A stretch of DNA of 23,366 bases, from positions 1 through 23,366 of the forward strand of contig QMYO01000002.1 in NCBI GenBank assembly GCA_003662715.1. Reading direction: 5' to 3'. Under the pieces are notes generated by a model. That model saw only the letters and a program-made list of their open reading frames with translations. It had not been told where the DNA came from and did not search any database. Position numbers and translations under genes: made by a program. Below are positions 6,375-14,271 of the stretch, in pieces. Numbering within the stretch: position 1 is the stretch's first letter; each line of letters opens with the position of its first letter. The stretch comes from Candidatus Bathyarchaeota archaeon. Lineage in GTDB: Archaea > Thermoproteota > Bathyarchaeia > Bathyarchaeales > Bathyarchaeaceae.

Positions 6375-6680
6375 ATGGCTAGGGTGAGGAGGAAAATCTG
6401 CACGAGACAGAACGGTGTTTTAGTATGTAAGGAAATCGAAATGGAAACTGATGTCTGGGGAGAAGGAGCATTTGACAGTGTTAATACCTGTGTTTCAAGG
6501 GCGAAACAACTTCTCAAAGAGGGTAGGAGTTACGCTGAGATTATTCAACAGTTGAATATTCAGCGGGTTTGGCGTAAAAACATGGATCCTGAGAAATGCA
6601 GAACCATTACGCAATGCATGAGAGAAGTTGCAAAAATGACAGGACACGATCCAAGTAGAATACATGATATTTGTGGGTGA
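6375..6680 (+). CDS. Basic Cys protein, fourth and longest of the set
   Basis: This 101-residue protein begins MARVRRKICTRQNGVLVCKE, the same basic head and Cys-turn-Cys hairpin as the three tiny proteins upstream. It then adds a helical domain (about 35-101) with four more Cys (CVSRAKQLLKEG, KCRTITQCMREVAKMTG, DICG). GGTGGTG precedes the ATG by a few bases, and the AT-rich gap 6339-6374 could carry its own promoter. The extra helical part resembles small DNA-binding or regulatory domains, with no family recognised. It links the tiny-protein set to the membrane genes that follow. Confidence 0.75.
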   Translation: MARVRRKICTRQNGVLVCKEIEMETDVWGEGAFDSVNTCVSRAKQLLKEGRSYAEIIQQLNIQRVWRKNMDPEKCRTITQCMREVAKMTGHDPSRIHDICG

Positions 6681-6685
6681 TTAAA

Positions 6686-7006
6686 ATGAGGGAGAGGTTC
6701 GTTAAACTTAGTATAACTGCGGCTGTGCTTTTAGCAGTCGCTCAGACATTTGGTTTCAGCGAGGATCAGCTTACACCGATACTTGAAAACATTGCAGCAA
6801 AACTTACAACGTTTTTCCATCTGCCAGCATGGTTCCTGCTATTTGTTTTCACGGTAACGTTCACGTACATAGTTTACACTATTTCGCTGCGGGCCTTAAA
6901 ATGGATGGTCCCGTTTTTATGGGCCTTTATAGTTGTTTGGTTTATCCTGTATAATGTTGGAGTTATCCCGTTTATTGAAAAATTCTTAGGGGTGAGTATA
7001 ACGTGA
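6686..7006 (+). CDS. Small hydrophobic membrane protein
   Basis: This 106-residue protein has an N-terminal hydrophobic stretch (about 7-24) and two strong transmembrane helices at about 50-70 and 75-95. A short amphipathic segment (DQLTPILENIAAKL) lies between. ATG 6686 is chosen for the GGGTGA five bases upstream. Small proteins with a helix hairpin like this are major structural proteins in spindle-shaped archaeal viruses. I cannot show homology, so that is a hypothesis. Its stop overlaps the next start (GTGA). Confidence 0.75.
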   Translation: MRERFVKLSITAAVLLAVAQTFGFSEDQLTPILENIAAKLTTFFHLPAWFLLFVFTVTFTYIVYTISLRALKWMVPFLWAFIVVWFILYNVGVIPFIEKFLGVSIT

Positions 7007-7629
7007 GGATTAAAATGTTGGGAATACAAGTGAAAGAACTGTTGAAAATACTGGCGTTGATCATATTTCTGACTTTTATTAGTGCTGTTGTTGCTGCGGA
7101 GATTTCAGAGTCATTGATTCCAGCAATCGTAGCTGCGATAACAAGTTTTATCAGCACTGTTACGCCGATCGTTGAGAAGTACAAGTCGGGGATAATTGCA
7201 TCGGCCGTAGCGTTGATAATGGGTATCTGGGGAATATTCGGAACAGTGTCATATGCTTTTAACTTGCCATTCGCGGCACACTACTATCAGGTGGCGGGAT
7301 GGGGAGCTACAACGGGCGTAATTATATTACCGTTCATAATCGGTCTTATTTCAAACCTAGTAAGCCAAGAGGCAAGCATGGCGGAAAACATGGGTGAAGG
7401 CTTTATTGCAGGAGCGGTTCTACTGACGCTTTCTTGGCTTTTTGCACCGGACACGGTTGGATCAATGTTGTCGACTTTCGGCGATGCTTTCATGAAAACA
7501 ATAGGTCTACAGTTTGGAGCAATAACAGGCTACATTACGCCGATTTTCGGCCTAATGTTTGTGTTCATACTACAGGGCATAATGGCTATCCTAGGTGCAG
7601 CAGTAGCGGAGTGGATCTCGCCAAGCTAA
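7003..7629 (+). CDS. Multi-pass membrane protein
   Basis: This 208-residue protein has about five hydrophobic segments: residues 10-32 (possibly a cleaved signal, since it ends VVAAE), then about 60-82, 95-115, 125-148 and 165-203. The Gly/Ala-rich helices resemble small channel or virion membrane proteins, but I recognise no family. The start is GTG overlapping the previous stop; an ATG at 7015, four codons in, is also possible. It lies inside a run of overlapping membrane genes. Confidence 0.75.
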   Translation: MRIKMLGIQVKELLKILALIIFLTFISAVVAAEISESLIPAIVAAITSFISTVTPIVEKYKSGIIASAVALIMGIWGIFGTVSYAFNLPFAAHYYQVAGWGATTGVIILPFIIGLISNLVSQEASMAENMGEGFIAGAVLLTLSWLFAPDTVGSMLSTFGDAFMKTIGLQFGAITGYITPIFGLMFVFILQGIMAILGAAVAEWISPS

Positions 7630-7647
7630 AACGGAGAGTGATTTACA

Positions 7648-8217
7648 GTGAGGCTCAGTGTGGAAGTGATACTGCTGCTTACAGTAGGGATCGTTGCTTA
7701 CACTATTTTATCTACCTATGAGCCTCTACTATTGCCGTACTGTACTTTTTACCTGCTGCTTACTATTGCCTGTAGCTTTGTTATCTTCCTCTTGGAAAAA
7801 TCATTTCCAATAGACAAGCCTAACTACATGATTGCTCAGGCCGCAGCGTACAGTTTCACAGCGATGAGCCTGATAGCATCTGTTTTTACAATACTTTCAG
7901 CATACAGAACGTTTGCCATTGTCGAAGAAATAAACGCGTTGTATTTTGTCTTGGTGGCTCTCGGAGAGGATCTCTTCACCTATGGTTTACCCTTAGCCTT
8001 GGAGAAACATACTCCGCTGGGAAAATTAGTTTACCCCGTTTTTTTGGGGCTATTTGCAATACTGCATTACCCATCTTATGGTGATGTAAAATTATTGTTG
8101 CAGCCTTTCCTAGCCGCGTGTGTAAACATGTATCTTGTTAAGAAGTATAGGAATGTGGCCGGTGTCGTTGTCGGCCACATGTTAACGGATATCATGCTAA
8201 CAAGTTTAACGGGGTGA
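7648..8217 (+). CDS. CPBP-type intramembrane metalloprotease homologue
   Basis: This 189-residue protein has about six membrane helices and the three CPBP/Rce1 motifs in order. Glu107-Asp108 (LGEDLF) stands where the family has Glu-Glu. Phe136-x-x-x-His140 lies in LFAILHYP, and His177-x-x-x-Asp181 in GHMLTD. CPBP enzymes cut peptides within the membrane. They include CAAX proteases and many bacteriocin maturation or self-immunity proteins. The Arg usually following the first motif is absent, so activity is uncertain. The start is GTG after GGAGAGTGA. Neighbours are all membrane or exported proteins, so processing of one of them, or immunity, is plausible. Confidence 0.65.
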   Translation: MRLSVEVILLLTVGIVAYTILSTYEPLLLPYCTFYLLLTIACSFVIFLLEKSFPIDKPNYMIAQAAAYSFTAMSLIASVFTILSAYRTFAIVEEINALYFVLVALGEDLFTYGLPLALEKHTPLGKLVYPVFLGLFAILHYPSYGDVKLLLQPFLAACVNMYLVKKYRNVAGVVVGHMLTDIMLTSLTG

Positions 8218-8221
8218 TCTC

Positions 8222-8635
8222 ATGAAGAAAATATTTGAGAATTGGGGGAAAATCGTAGGAGTAACAACAGGAATACTGTTAGCATTTAACGTGGCGGTTT
8301 ACTACGGCATGCAGATCGGCTTCCCATTTGGATCAGAGCTGCTGGGAGAGAAATGGTACTACTTGGCTTTACAGTTCTGCGTGCAATTTGCGTTAGGCTT
8401 GGTGTTTCCACTGCTCTTTCCAGTGTTCAGCTTCACGTTGCTGTATATTCAAGGCCGACCGATAAGCGATTTGTTGCTATCTGTTTTAAAGGAAAAAACA
8501 GGAGTTCTGAGTTATCTATTGGTTCCAGCAGGCATTTTCCCAGCTGTCGTTGACGGTTTCATAATTCAAGCATTTGGCCTGTTACTCGGTATGTTCATCG
8601 GTAGAAAATTCGGTTTTAGGAGGGTGATGCCATGA
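8222..8635 (+). CDS. Membrane protein, three to four helices
   Basis: This 137-residue protein has hydrophobic segments at about 10-30, 45-75 and 92-128 and a short basic C-terminal end (GRKFGFRRVMP). It has a strong ribosome site (GGGGTGAT) six bases upstream. The last codons overlap the next start. No recognised family. It lies next to the CPBP homologue and may work with it. Confidence 0.75.
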   Translation: MKKIFENWGKIVGVTTGILLAFNVAVYYGMQIGFPFGSELLGEKWYYLALQFCVQFALGLVFPLLFPVFSFTLLYIQGRPISDLLLSVLKEKTGVLSYLLVPAGIFPAVVDGFIIQAFGLLLGMFIGRKFGFRRVMP

Positions 8636-9408
8636 GAAGGAAACTATTGGCTTTAACAATTATTGCTTTACTCGTAGCGGTGGCATCAACTTACTTCTAT
8701 TTCGCGGCTAAGGCACAGGGATATGCTGCGATCAGATCTGAGAACTTCATTGGGACGGTTCAAACAGCATTGTATCTTAACGTTACGGACAAGTACGGCA
8801 ATGTGAGAACGATCGTTTTGACACCGTCCTACAGGCAATATGCGGTTTGGACACCTGTAGGGGAGGCCCAAGAGGGCACGCAGATAACGGGAATCACGGT
8901 AACGTTGGATATTTTGACTTGGGGTGTTGCATTAAAAGATGTGGATCCAACATCCGCAACAAGATACTATGATGTAAATGCTCAGGTAAACATGACTTTG
9001 CGGAAGTGGACTAGTTACTCAACGGCAGAAGAGGCTATGAGGGCGTTTTATTCCGAGATTGAAAGAGGTAAAACAGAGGAAGAAGCGTACACATACGTTA
9101 CGGCGATGATGGGCCAATGGGGAAGCTGGACAGAAAATTACGATGCAAAAACATCCAGCTACTCTTCAGATAGTCTAAGATACAGGGCAACTAAAACGTT
9201 TAGCTTTACGATTCCAAGTTTGACAAGTGGCGAAGAGGATACTGTTTGGGCGATGGAGTTCCTATTTGGATGGAAAGTTAATGTCAATGGAACCGCTATT
9301 GCTGGAAACCCTGTTGAAGCATCGACATCCGACATGTACTTAGCTAAACCAGAGAACGAAGCTTACATAATAAAATTGAGGATTATTCGGACAGAGTGGG
9401 TTGGATAA
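8632..9408 (+). CDS. Exported beta-rich protein with N-terminal anchor
   Basis: This 258-residue protein has a basic N-terminus and one hydrophobic helix at about 5-25 (signal peptide or signal anchor). The rest, about 30-258, is rich in Thr, Ser, Tyr and aromatic residues with alternating strands, and no second membrane helix. It should be displayed outside the cell or on a virion. A helical insert (STAEEAMRAFYSEIERGKTEEEAYTYV) sits in the middle. GGAGGGTGAT precedes the ATG. The 3' end overlaps a small membrane gene by 13 nt. No family recognised. Confidence 0.75.
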   Translation: MRRKLLALTIIALLVAVASTYFYFAAKAQGYAAIRSENFIGTVQTALYLNVTDKYGNVRTIVLTPSYRQYAVWTPVGEAQEGTQITGITVTLDILTWGVALKDVDPTSATRYYDVNAQVNMTLRKWTSYSTAEEAMRAFYSEIERGKTEEEAYTYVTAMMGQWGSWTENYDAKTSSYSSDSLRYRATKTFSFTIPSLTSGEEDTVWAMEFLFGWKVNVNGTAIAGNPVEASTSDMYLAKPENEAYIIKLRIIRTEWVG

Positions 9409-9563
9409 GTGTCTCTGTCTCAGTTGGTATAGCCACTAGTGCTTGGGTTCCACCACAGCTGTACAATATAGCTCCTGTACTGATTGATACTGTAACTAAG
9501 CTGTTAGCGTTGCTGCAAATGGCTTTGACAACTGTTATCTTGGTGGAAAGGGTTAGAAAATGA
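9396..9563 (+). CDS. Small membrane protein, GTG start
   Basis: This 55-residue protein starts MGWISVSVSVG and is almost entirely hydrophobic. It has a Val/Ser-rich first segment and a helix of about 25 residues ending in VERVRK, a basic stop-transfer end. TGAGGA lies about 14 nt upstream. It overlaps the previous gene by 13 nt, and its stop TGA overlaps an ATG at 9560. The size and position fit a small virion or phage-type membrane protein. The compact, fully open frame in an otherwise uncovered gap supports it. Confidence 0.6.
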   Translation: MGWISVSVSVGIATSAWVPPQLYNIAPVLIDTVTKLLALLQMALTTVILVERVRK

Positions 9564-9649
9564 AGATCGGTGATGTGATTGAGCCTAAAAGCAAGGTTGC
9601 CATTGTTGAAGAGTACTTTAAGGCAGCATGTTTATTTTTTGTTAGTTAG
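9560..9649 (+). other. Possible true N-terminus of the next gene in another frame
   Basis: An ATG overlapping the previous stop (ATGA) opens a 29-codon frame, MKIGDVIEPKSKVAIVEEYF and onward, that ends just after a T6 run at 9635-9640. Skipping one base in that run would join it to the following membrane protein just inside its first helix. This could be a one-base sequence or assembly error, an inactivating indel, or a +1 frameshift site. Confidence 0.45.
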
Positions 9650-10298
9650 CACCATCGCTATTTCTACTGTTTGGCTCCTTTTTGTTTTAGGTGATGTCTA
9701 CAGATTTGCTTGGTGGGATGATGCCTGGAAAACTGTTAGCAGCTTTTTCTCAGGTGCAGGGGAGAAGATCTTAGAGACTATATATGATACATTGGATCAG
9801 TTGAAGTCTTATGCTCAACAAGGTGTTAATGATGTATGGACTTGGCTGTTATATGCACTTTTCTTCACGCCCTACGACATCTACTTTTTCGCCCTGGGCA
9901 TTTTACTCGGACTGTTAACAACTAACTCACAGCTACTTAACAGCTTGGGGGTTCTGTTAACTTTAAGGAGAATTGCTGGAGGTTGGCTTAGCGGTGCAGA
10001 GTGGGCCGCTATCGGAGTGGCAATCGGACTAGAGCTGATACCTTTAGGCGAAGATATCACTATGCTGCCAATTGTTTGGATGATCCTGTGTGCGAGGACA
10101 ACACTATTTCTTGCGTTAGGAAACTATTTTGGAAGCTTTCTAAGGGATGCTTTCGGTACGGGTAGAGGGATATTCTCGATAATTATTAAAATTGCAGGCT
10201 GGATCGGTCTCTTTCTAGCTTTGCTCGATATTCTAGGGTTTGGAATGTTGAATTTAATCCCTTGGGCTAGGACGTTTTTCGGAGTAGGGGTGCCTTAA
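9579..10298 (+). CDS. Multi-pass membrane protein
   Basis: As drawn, this 239-residue protein starts at TTG 9579 with no good ribosome site. The better start may be ATG 9560 through a frameshift at 9635-9640. Hydrophobic helices occur at about 20-40, 85-110, 120-135, 140-185 and 200-235. An aromatic loop (FAWWDDAWKTVSSFF) and an amphipathic helix lie between the first two. No recognised family. The stop is immediately followed by the GTG of the giant surface protein, so the two are coupled and may form one complex. Confidence 0.7.
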   Translation: MSLKARLPLLKSTLRQHVYFLLVSTIAISTVWLLFVLGDVYRFAWWDDAWKTVSSFFSGAGEKILETIYDTLDQLKSYAQQGVNDVWTWLLYALFFTPYDIYFFALGILLGLLTTNSQLLNSLGVLLTLRRIAGGWLSGAEWAAIGVAIGLELIPLGEDITMLPIVWMILCARTTLFLALGNYFGSFLRDAFGTGRGIFSIIIKIAGWIGLFLALLDILGFGMLNLIPWARTFFGVGVP

Positions 10299-13200
10299 GT
10301 GAGGAAAGGCATCGCAATAATATTGGCTCATATTCTTTTAATTCTGTTAGCTGTTACTCTCTTTCTCCCAGCTTATAATTTTTCATTCTCATCTGATAAT
10401 TTTAATGTTAATGCAACTTTAATCCCGCAAATAAATGATAGAAAAACAGAAGAATACGCATGGTATCAATCGGGTTCATCAACATATATTGAGGATTTTG
10501 AGGATTCGTCGCATGGTTTCACGGAGTCTGTGCCAACTCAACCGAGTACAGTGTTGCATGCAACTGATATTTACAGTTATGAAGGCTCATTAAGTGGTAC
10601 TGTGGAGGATACGTATAGCTATGACGGTGAAACTCTTAGTGCTTATGATGAGGGTACGACTGCCACTGCTTCAATAACTCTGCGAATAGATGTTTCATCG
10701 ATAGTTACGGGTAAGTCCTATGAAATCAACTGGTACACTTCTGCGTTTTCACGTAATCTTCACGAAAAAACAATACGCATCGACCTCCTCGATTCAGCGG
10801 GCTCCGTGATAACTACGCTTGCTCTTAACTCTTACAGTGGCTCGCTTACTCAGACAAAGGGAAGTGAGTATTACGTTCAGCTGTACATTTACGCATACGA
10901 TGAGGTAAGTACCACCACAATAGGTTCTGCAGGGGTTTCCGTCGACTGGTTTGAGATTGACGTTCCGAGTTATGCGGTTGGTGAAATAAGACACGACTCT
11001 TCTTATCCTTATGTAGTATATGTCGCTTCGAAAGCAGGCACAACGAGTGAAAATGCGGGTTTTTCTCCCTTATTTGATTTAGGGTATCAACTGTACGGTT
11101 ACCAAGCGGCAGACATCATAAATACGACAGTTACGGGCACGTATACTTTCGTGCATGAATGGGACTTTGCGGACATAGAGGCGGGCACAGCAGTTATAGA
11201 CTTCTGTATCTTCGTCAACTACGTGACAATCAACAGCACCCTTGCCAACTACATTAAATTAGGCGTGGAGTACATTTATACGTCCGGTACAGTGCAGTAC
11301 GTCGTCTATTTCGCACCGGGAGAAACCGGCACACTCGAACAAGGCAGCAACTACATCATGTACCGTACATCCGTCAAAACGCTGTGGATAGGTCTCAAAA
11401 CATTCAACAATAAACAACCATCGGAAATTATAACCGTAAGCGGCTCGCTACAGAAGTTGAGAGTAAAAGTGGAGTTCTCGACTACTGGTACCTTGGGAAC
11501 CGATGAGCCTCGATGCGACTTCATAGTTGATTGGATAGGTGCATGGACGCCGCAAGAAGACCAGATAAACAGCATTAAGTACTCGCTGTTCTACGAGATA
11601 AGCCACAAGGGGTTTGAAAATATTACGATAGCCACTGTGCCGACGCTTGACTACGATGAAACTGCGTATAAACACGTGTTACTGTTTTACGATACGAGAT
11701 ACTATTGTTACAGCTGGACAGAGGTTGATGAACTCTACACTTACTTTGAAAAGGCGTTACCGCAGTTAGGCTACTCGGTTGAACGTGTCGATGCCGATGA
11801 ACTGAGGAACTACATGGAAAGCGGGGCAAAAGTCATTGTCATAATTGCTACGAAAGTCCCTGACACTGTATTCGACGCAACGGACAATACGTTAATCAAG
11901 AACTGGCTCAGGAACTCTGGAGGAGTTCTTGTCTACATCGAGTCATGGATAGGGTATAAGTACGGTCTTCCAGACGGCACGCTTGCATACGACTATAGAG
12001 ACGGGGACGACCATGCGGTTGGTGTCGATATTAACAACTGGCGGTACGGTATGAATGGAGACGGTAGTTACAGTGTTAGATTCAATGTTACACCTCTCGC
12101 AAGGTCACTTGGCATTAATGTTATTGCTTTCAATTCAACACGGTGCAGACCAGTCATAATAGACAACTACGAGAGCCAAGAACCCGAACAAAGATATTTG
12201 CTTTTTGCATGGGACAGAAGGGTATGTCCAGACAGTGAAGGAAAAACTCTACGTGTAACAACAGTTGCTCTTGGCTGGTTTAAGTTCGGCAACGGTTGGG
12301 GACTAATACTACCCGACAGATACGACGAATTAAGAAAAATCGGCATTGATGCAGATGACATAGTTAAAATGATTGCAGTTGCACCTTTCCGACAGAAGAA
12401 AGACGTAACAAACATACAGGTCTGGAACGACGGTTACATCACTACGGATGTGTTTCACGATGATAGTTTTACGGAGTGCAACTCACCAGACCAAGAAGAC
12501 CCGACATATGGTGCGGGGGAAGATTTCTCCGATGTAAGTGATTGGAGTTGCACGTCTGGGAGTACCCTTTCAACTGATGGCGACATTGGAAAATGGACGA
12601 TACCTACAACGTCCGCTTCGGGGAACTGGTACCTATGGTGGAACATGGACTGGATTAATGTGTATAACTATCCGTTCATTGAGATTAGATGTAAAAGCAC
12701 AGGTACGGCAGCTGCGGGTGTTATTTTAAGAGTACCTGTAGATACGGATGGAGACGGAGTACAGGACACAACTGTCGACGATAATTTGAGAATTTTTGCT
12801 GAACACAATACTTGGTACATAGTTCACATAAACTTGTACGGATACCTCCTCAGCAACGGCATAACTCCAAGTAGTTCAACTCAGGTGAAGATACAGTTTA
12901 GAAAATGGTTAGGCACGGGTGTCGATTTCACGTTATATCTTGATTGGGTGCGTGTCTACGGTTATAACGGCTACACGCTTTACAGACCCAACGGAGCCGA
13001 TAGATACGACACCATATACAGTGACGGTGATACGATAACTTTACAGATAACAACGGAAGCAGACGGTGCGTGGGATATTGCTGGACTTTATAGTTCATCA
13101 ATTACGGTTTCAGCAGGGGACTGGTGTGAAGCAAGAGTAAAATATGAGGGAAATAATCCCGCAAAGTTCTTCATAAGGTACTGGAACAAAACGGCAGGCA

Positions 13201-13826
13201 CAAACATTATTATTATCGATTGGGAGCCGAGTTCATCGACCGATTGGGTGATTCTTAGAGGGCAGTTTCCCTACTCTGGAACCGTAACGCTAGAAATCTT
13301 GAACCACGAATACTCAGTAAGCCCGTCGTGGACAGAAACACAAAAATTTATTATCGACTACATTAAAATCGGCTCAAAGGGTGACTGGCGTCCTATCTAC
13401 GAGTTCTCCGCATCTAAGTTCTACGATAATCCGTATTGGCATTTTTATGATAGTTTGATTTCTCCTAAGTGGAATCTGCCTGAAAATGTTCCTGTTGGCG
13501 TTTATCAGTATCAAATTGGAGTTTTAATTCTCATATGGGGCTATAACTATGTTGATTCAGACTACATGTATAAGGTTCAGCAGGTGGATGTCGCAACGAT
13601 AAGAGCAATTCACACGTATTCGTGGGATATTTTCTCATCTAAGCCGTATGTTAAATTGAGTTACGGTTTCACTTGGCCTCCGAACTTAGCGCTAATACCC
13701 CTTTCAAGCTGGCTTTTATGGATTTATGCGATATGCCTAGACTTTTTTGTAATCTTTGTGAAGAAAAGACAGCTACATGTAATAGCAACACTCTTGATCC
13801 TAGCAGGAATCTATCTGATACTCTAA
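10299..13826 (+). CDS. Giant secreted surface protein, membrane-anchored
   Basis: This 1175-residue protein has an N-terminal signal peptide (about 1-28) and two hydrophobic helices at the C-terminus (about 1130-1175) separated by basic KKRQ. The large ectodomain is rich in Thr, Ser, Tyr, Asp and Gly. Residues about 45-225 and 690-1030 read as several beta-sandwich (carbohydrate-module-like) units, each ending in a 'hDhhxh' strand such as VDWFEIDV, LYLDWVRVYG and IIDYIKIG. Residues about 455-550 look like an alpha/beta, class I amidotransferase-like or ThuA-like domain (HVLLFYDT, VIVIIATKVP, GGVLVYIESW) without the catalytic Cys. The likely role is a spike, adhesin or receptor-binding protein. 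The start is GTG directly after the previous stop. Base composition is uneven along the gene. Confidence 0.75.
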   Translation: MRKGIAIILAHILLILLAVTLFLPAYNFSFSSDNFNVNATLIPQINDRKTEEYAWYQSGSSTYIEDFEDSSHGFTESVPTQPSTVLHATDIYSYEGSLSGTVEDTYSYDGETLSAYDEGTTATASITLRIDVSSIVTGKSYEINWYTSAFSRNLHEKTIRIDLLDSAGSVITTLALNSYSGSLTQTKGSEYYVQLYIYAYDEVSTTTIGSAGVSVDWFEIDVPSYAVGEIRHDSSYPYVVYVASKAGTTSENAGFSPLFDLGYQLYGYQAADIINTTVTGTYTFVHEWDFADIEAGTAVIDFCIFVNYVTINSTLANYIKLGVEYIYTSGTVQYVVYFAPGETGTLEQGSNYIMYRTSVKTLWIGLKTFNNKQPSEIITVSGSLQKLRVKVEFSTTGTLGTDEPRCDFIVDWIGAWTPQEDQINSIKYSLFYEISHKGFENITIATVPTLDYDETAYKHVLLFYDTRYYCYSWTEVDELYTYFEKALPQLGYSVERVDADELRNYMESGAKVIVIIATKVPDTVFDATDNTLIKNWLRNSGGVLVYIESWIGYKYGLPDGTLAYDYRDGDDHAVGVDINNWRYGMNGDGSYSVRFNVTPLARSLGINVIAFNSTRCRPVIIDNYESQEPEQRYLLFAWDRRVCPDSEGKTLRVTTVALGWFKFGNGWGLILPDRYDELRKIGIDADDIVKMIAVAPFRQKKDVTNIQVWNDGYITTDVFHDDSFTECNSPDQEDPTYGAGEDFSDVSDWSCTSGSTLSTDGDIGKWTIPTTSASGNWYLWWNMDWINVYNYPFIEIRCKSTGTAAAGVILRVPVDTDGDGVQDTTVDDNLRIFAEHNTWYIVHINLYGYLLSNGITPSSSTQVKIQFRKWLGTGVDFTLYLDWVRVYGYNGYTLYRPNGADRYDTIYSDGDTITLQITTEADGAWDIAGLYSSSITVSAGDWCEARVKYEGNNPAKFFIRYWNKTAGTNIIIIDWEPSSSTDWVILRGQFPYSGTVTLEILNHEYSVSPSWTETQKFIIDYIKIGSKGDWRPIYEFSASKFYDNPYWHFYDSLISPKWNLPENVPVGVYQYQIGVLILIWGYNYVDSDYMYKVQQVDVATIRAIHTYSWDIFSSKPYVKLSYGFTWPPNLALIPLSSWLLWIYAICLDFFVIFVKKRQLHVIATLLILAGIYLIL

Positions 13827-13857
13827 CATCTTCTTTTTGGGATTTCTCATTTTAAGT
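13827..13857 (+). terminator. T-rich terminator after the membrane operon
   Basis: Pyrimidine-rich tracts (CTTCTTTTT, then TTTCTCATTTT) follow the surface-protein stop within 30 nt, and the next gene has its own promoter. Archaeal termination at T-runs fits. Confidence 0.35.
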
Positions 13858-13940
13858 TACAGTTTTCCATTAGACATTGGTTCCATATAATTTTGTTATC
13901 GGCTTAGAGCGTATGTTGTTGGTGATGTGGTGCTATGTAG

Positions 13941-13952
13941 AAAAGCTTAAAT
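13941..13952 (+). promoter_or_regulatory. Promoter of the ribbon-helix-helix-like gene
   Basis: AAAAGCTTAAAT (BRE-like purines plus TATA-like TTAAAT) lies 36-47 nt before the ATG at 13988. Confidence 0.4.
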
Positions 13953-13987
13953 GGTGAAAAAGCATCAACATTAATGAGGTGGTGAAC

Positions 13988-14263
13988 ATGAGAATCACAA
14001 TAACAATCGACGACTACATTTACAGTTGGCTTAGAGGGCTTCAAGGAAGACTTATTTCTGAAACCAAAGAAGACTGGAGTTTCACAACAGTCGTAAACAT
14101 GGTTCTTGTAGCGGGCATAGCAGCTCCCATGTTTATAGATCCAAAAAAGGAAGAAGAATTCTGGGACATAATTCACTCATTTGTAAAAGACAAAAAAATA
14201 ACATTAGAAACAGAAGCAATTGTAGATAAAGTAATAGAGGAACTTATTCTAAAGAAGAAGTGA
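13988..14263 (+). CDS. Ribbon-helix-helix-like DNA-binding protein
   Basis: This 91-residue protein begins with a strand, MRITITIDDYIYSWLRGLQG, followed by a helix and then SFTTVVNMVLVAGI. That is the strand-helix-helix order of CopG/Arc-type regulators, in which paired strands enter the DNA major groove. The remaining 40 residues are charged helices that could carry an oligomerisation or partner role. ATG 13988 is chosen over GTG 13979 because GAGGTGGTGA lies just upstream. It has its own promoter and is followed by a structured element. It is probably a repressor of this or a nearby operon. Confidence 0.6.
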   Translation: MRITITIDDYIYSWLRGLQGRLISETKEDWSFTTVVNMVLVAGIAAPMFIDPKKEEEFWDIIHSFVKDKKITLETEAIVDKVIEELILKKK

Positions 14264-14271
14264 ACGTCATC

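Noticed and set aside
7434..7721. Plus-strand open frame of 95 codons across two membrane genes
   Set aside because: It overlaps two better-supported genes with good ribosome sites, and its product lacks any coherent domain.
10794..11829. Several minus-strand open frames inside the surface-protein gene
   Set aside because: They are short, overlapping and antisense to a continuous 1175-codon gene.
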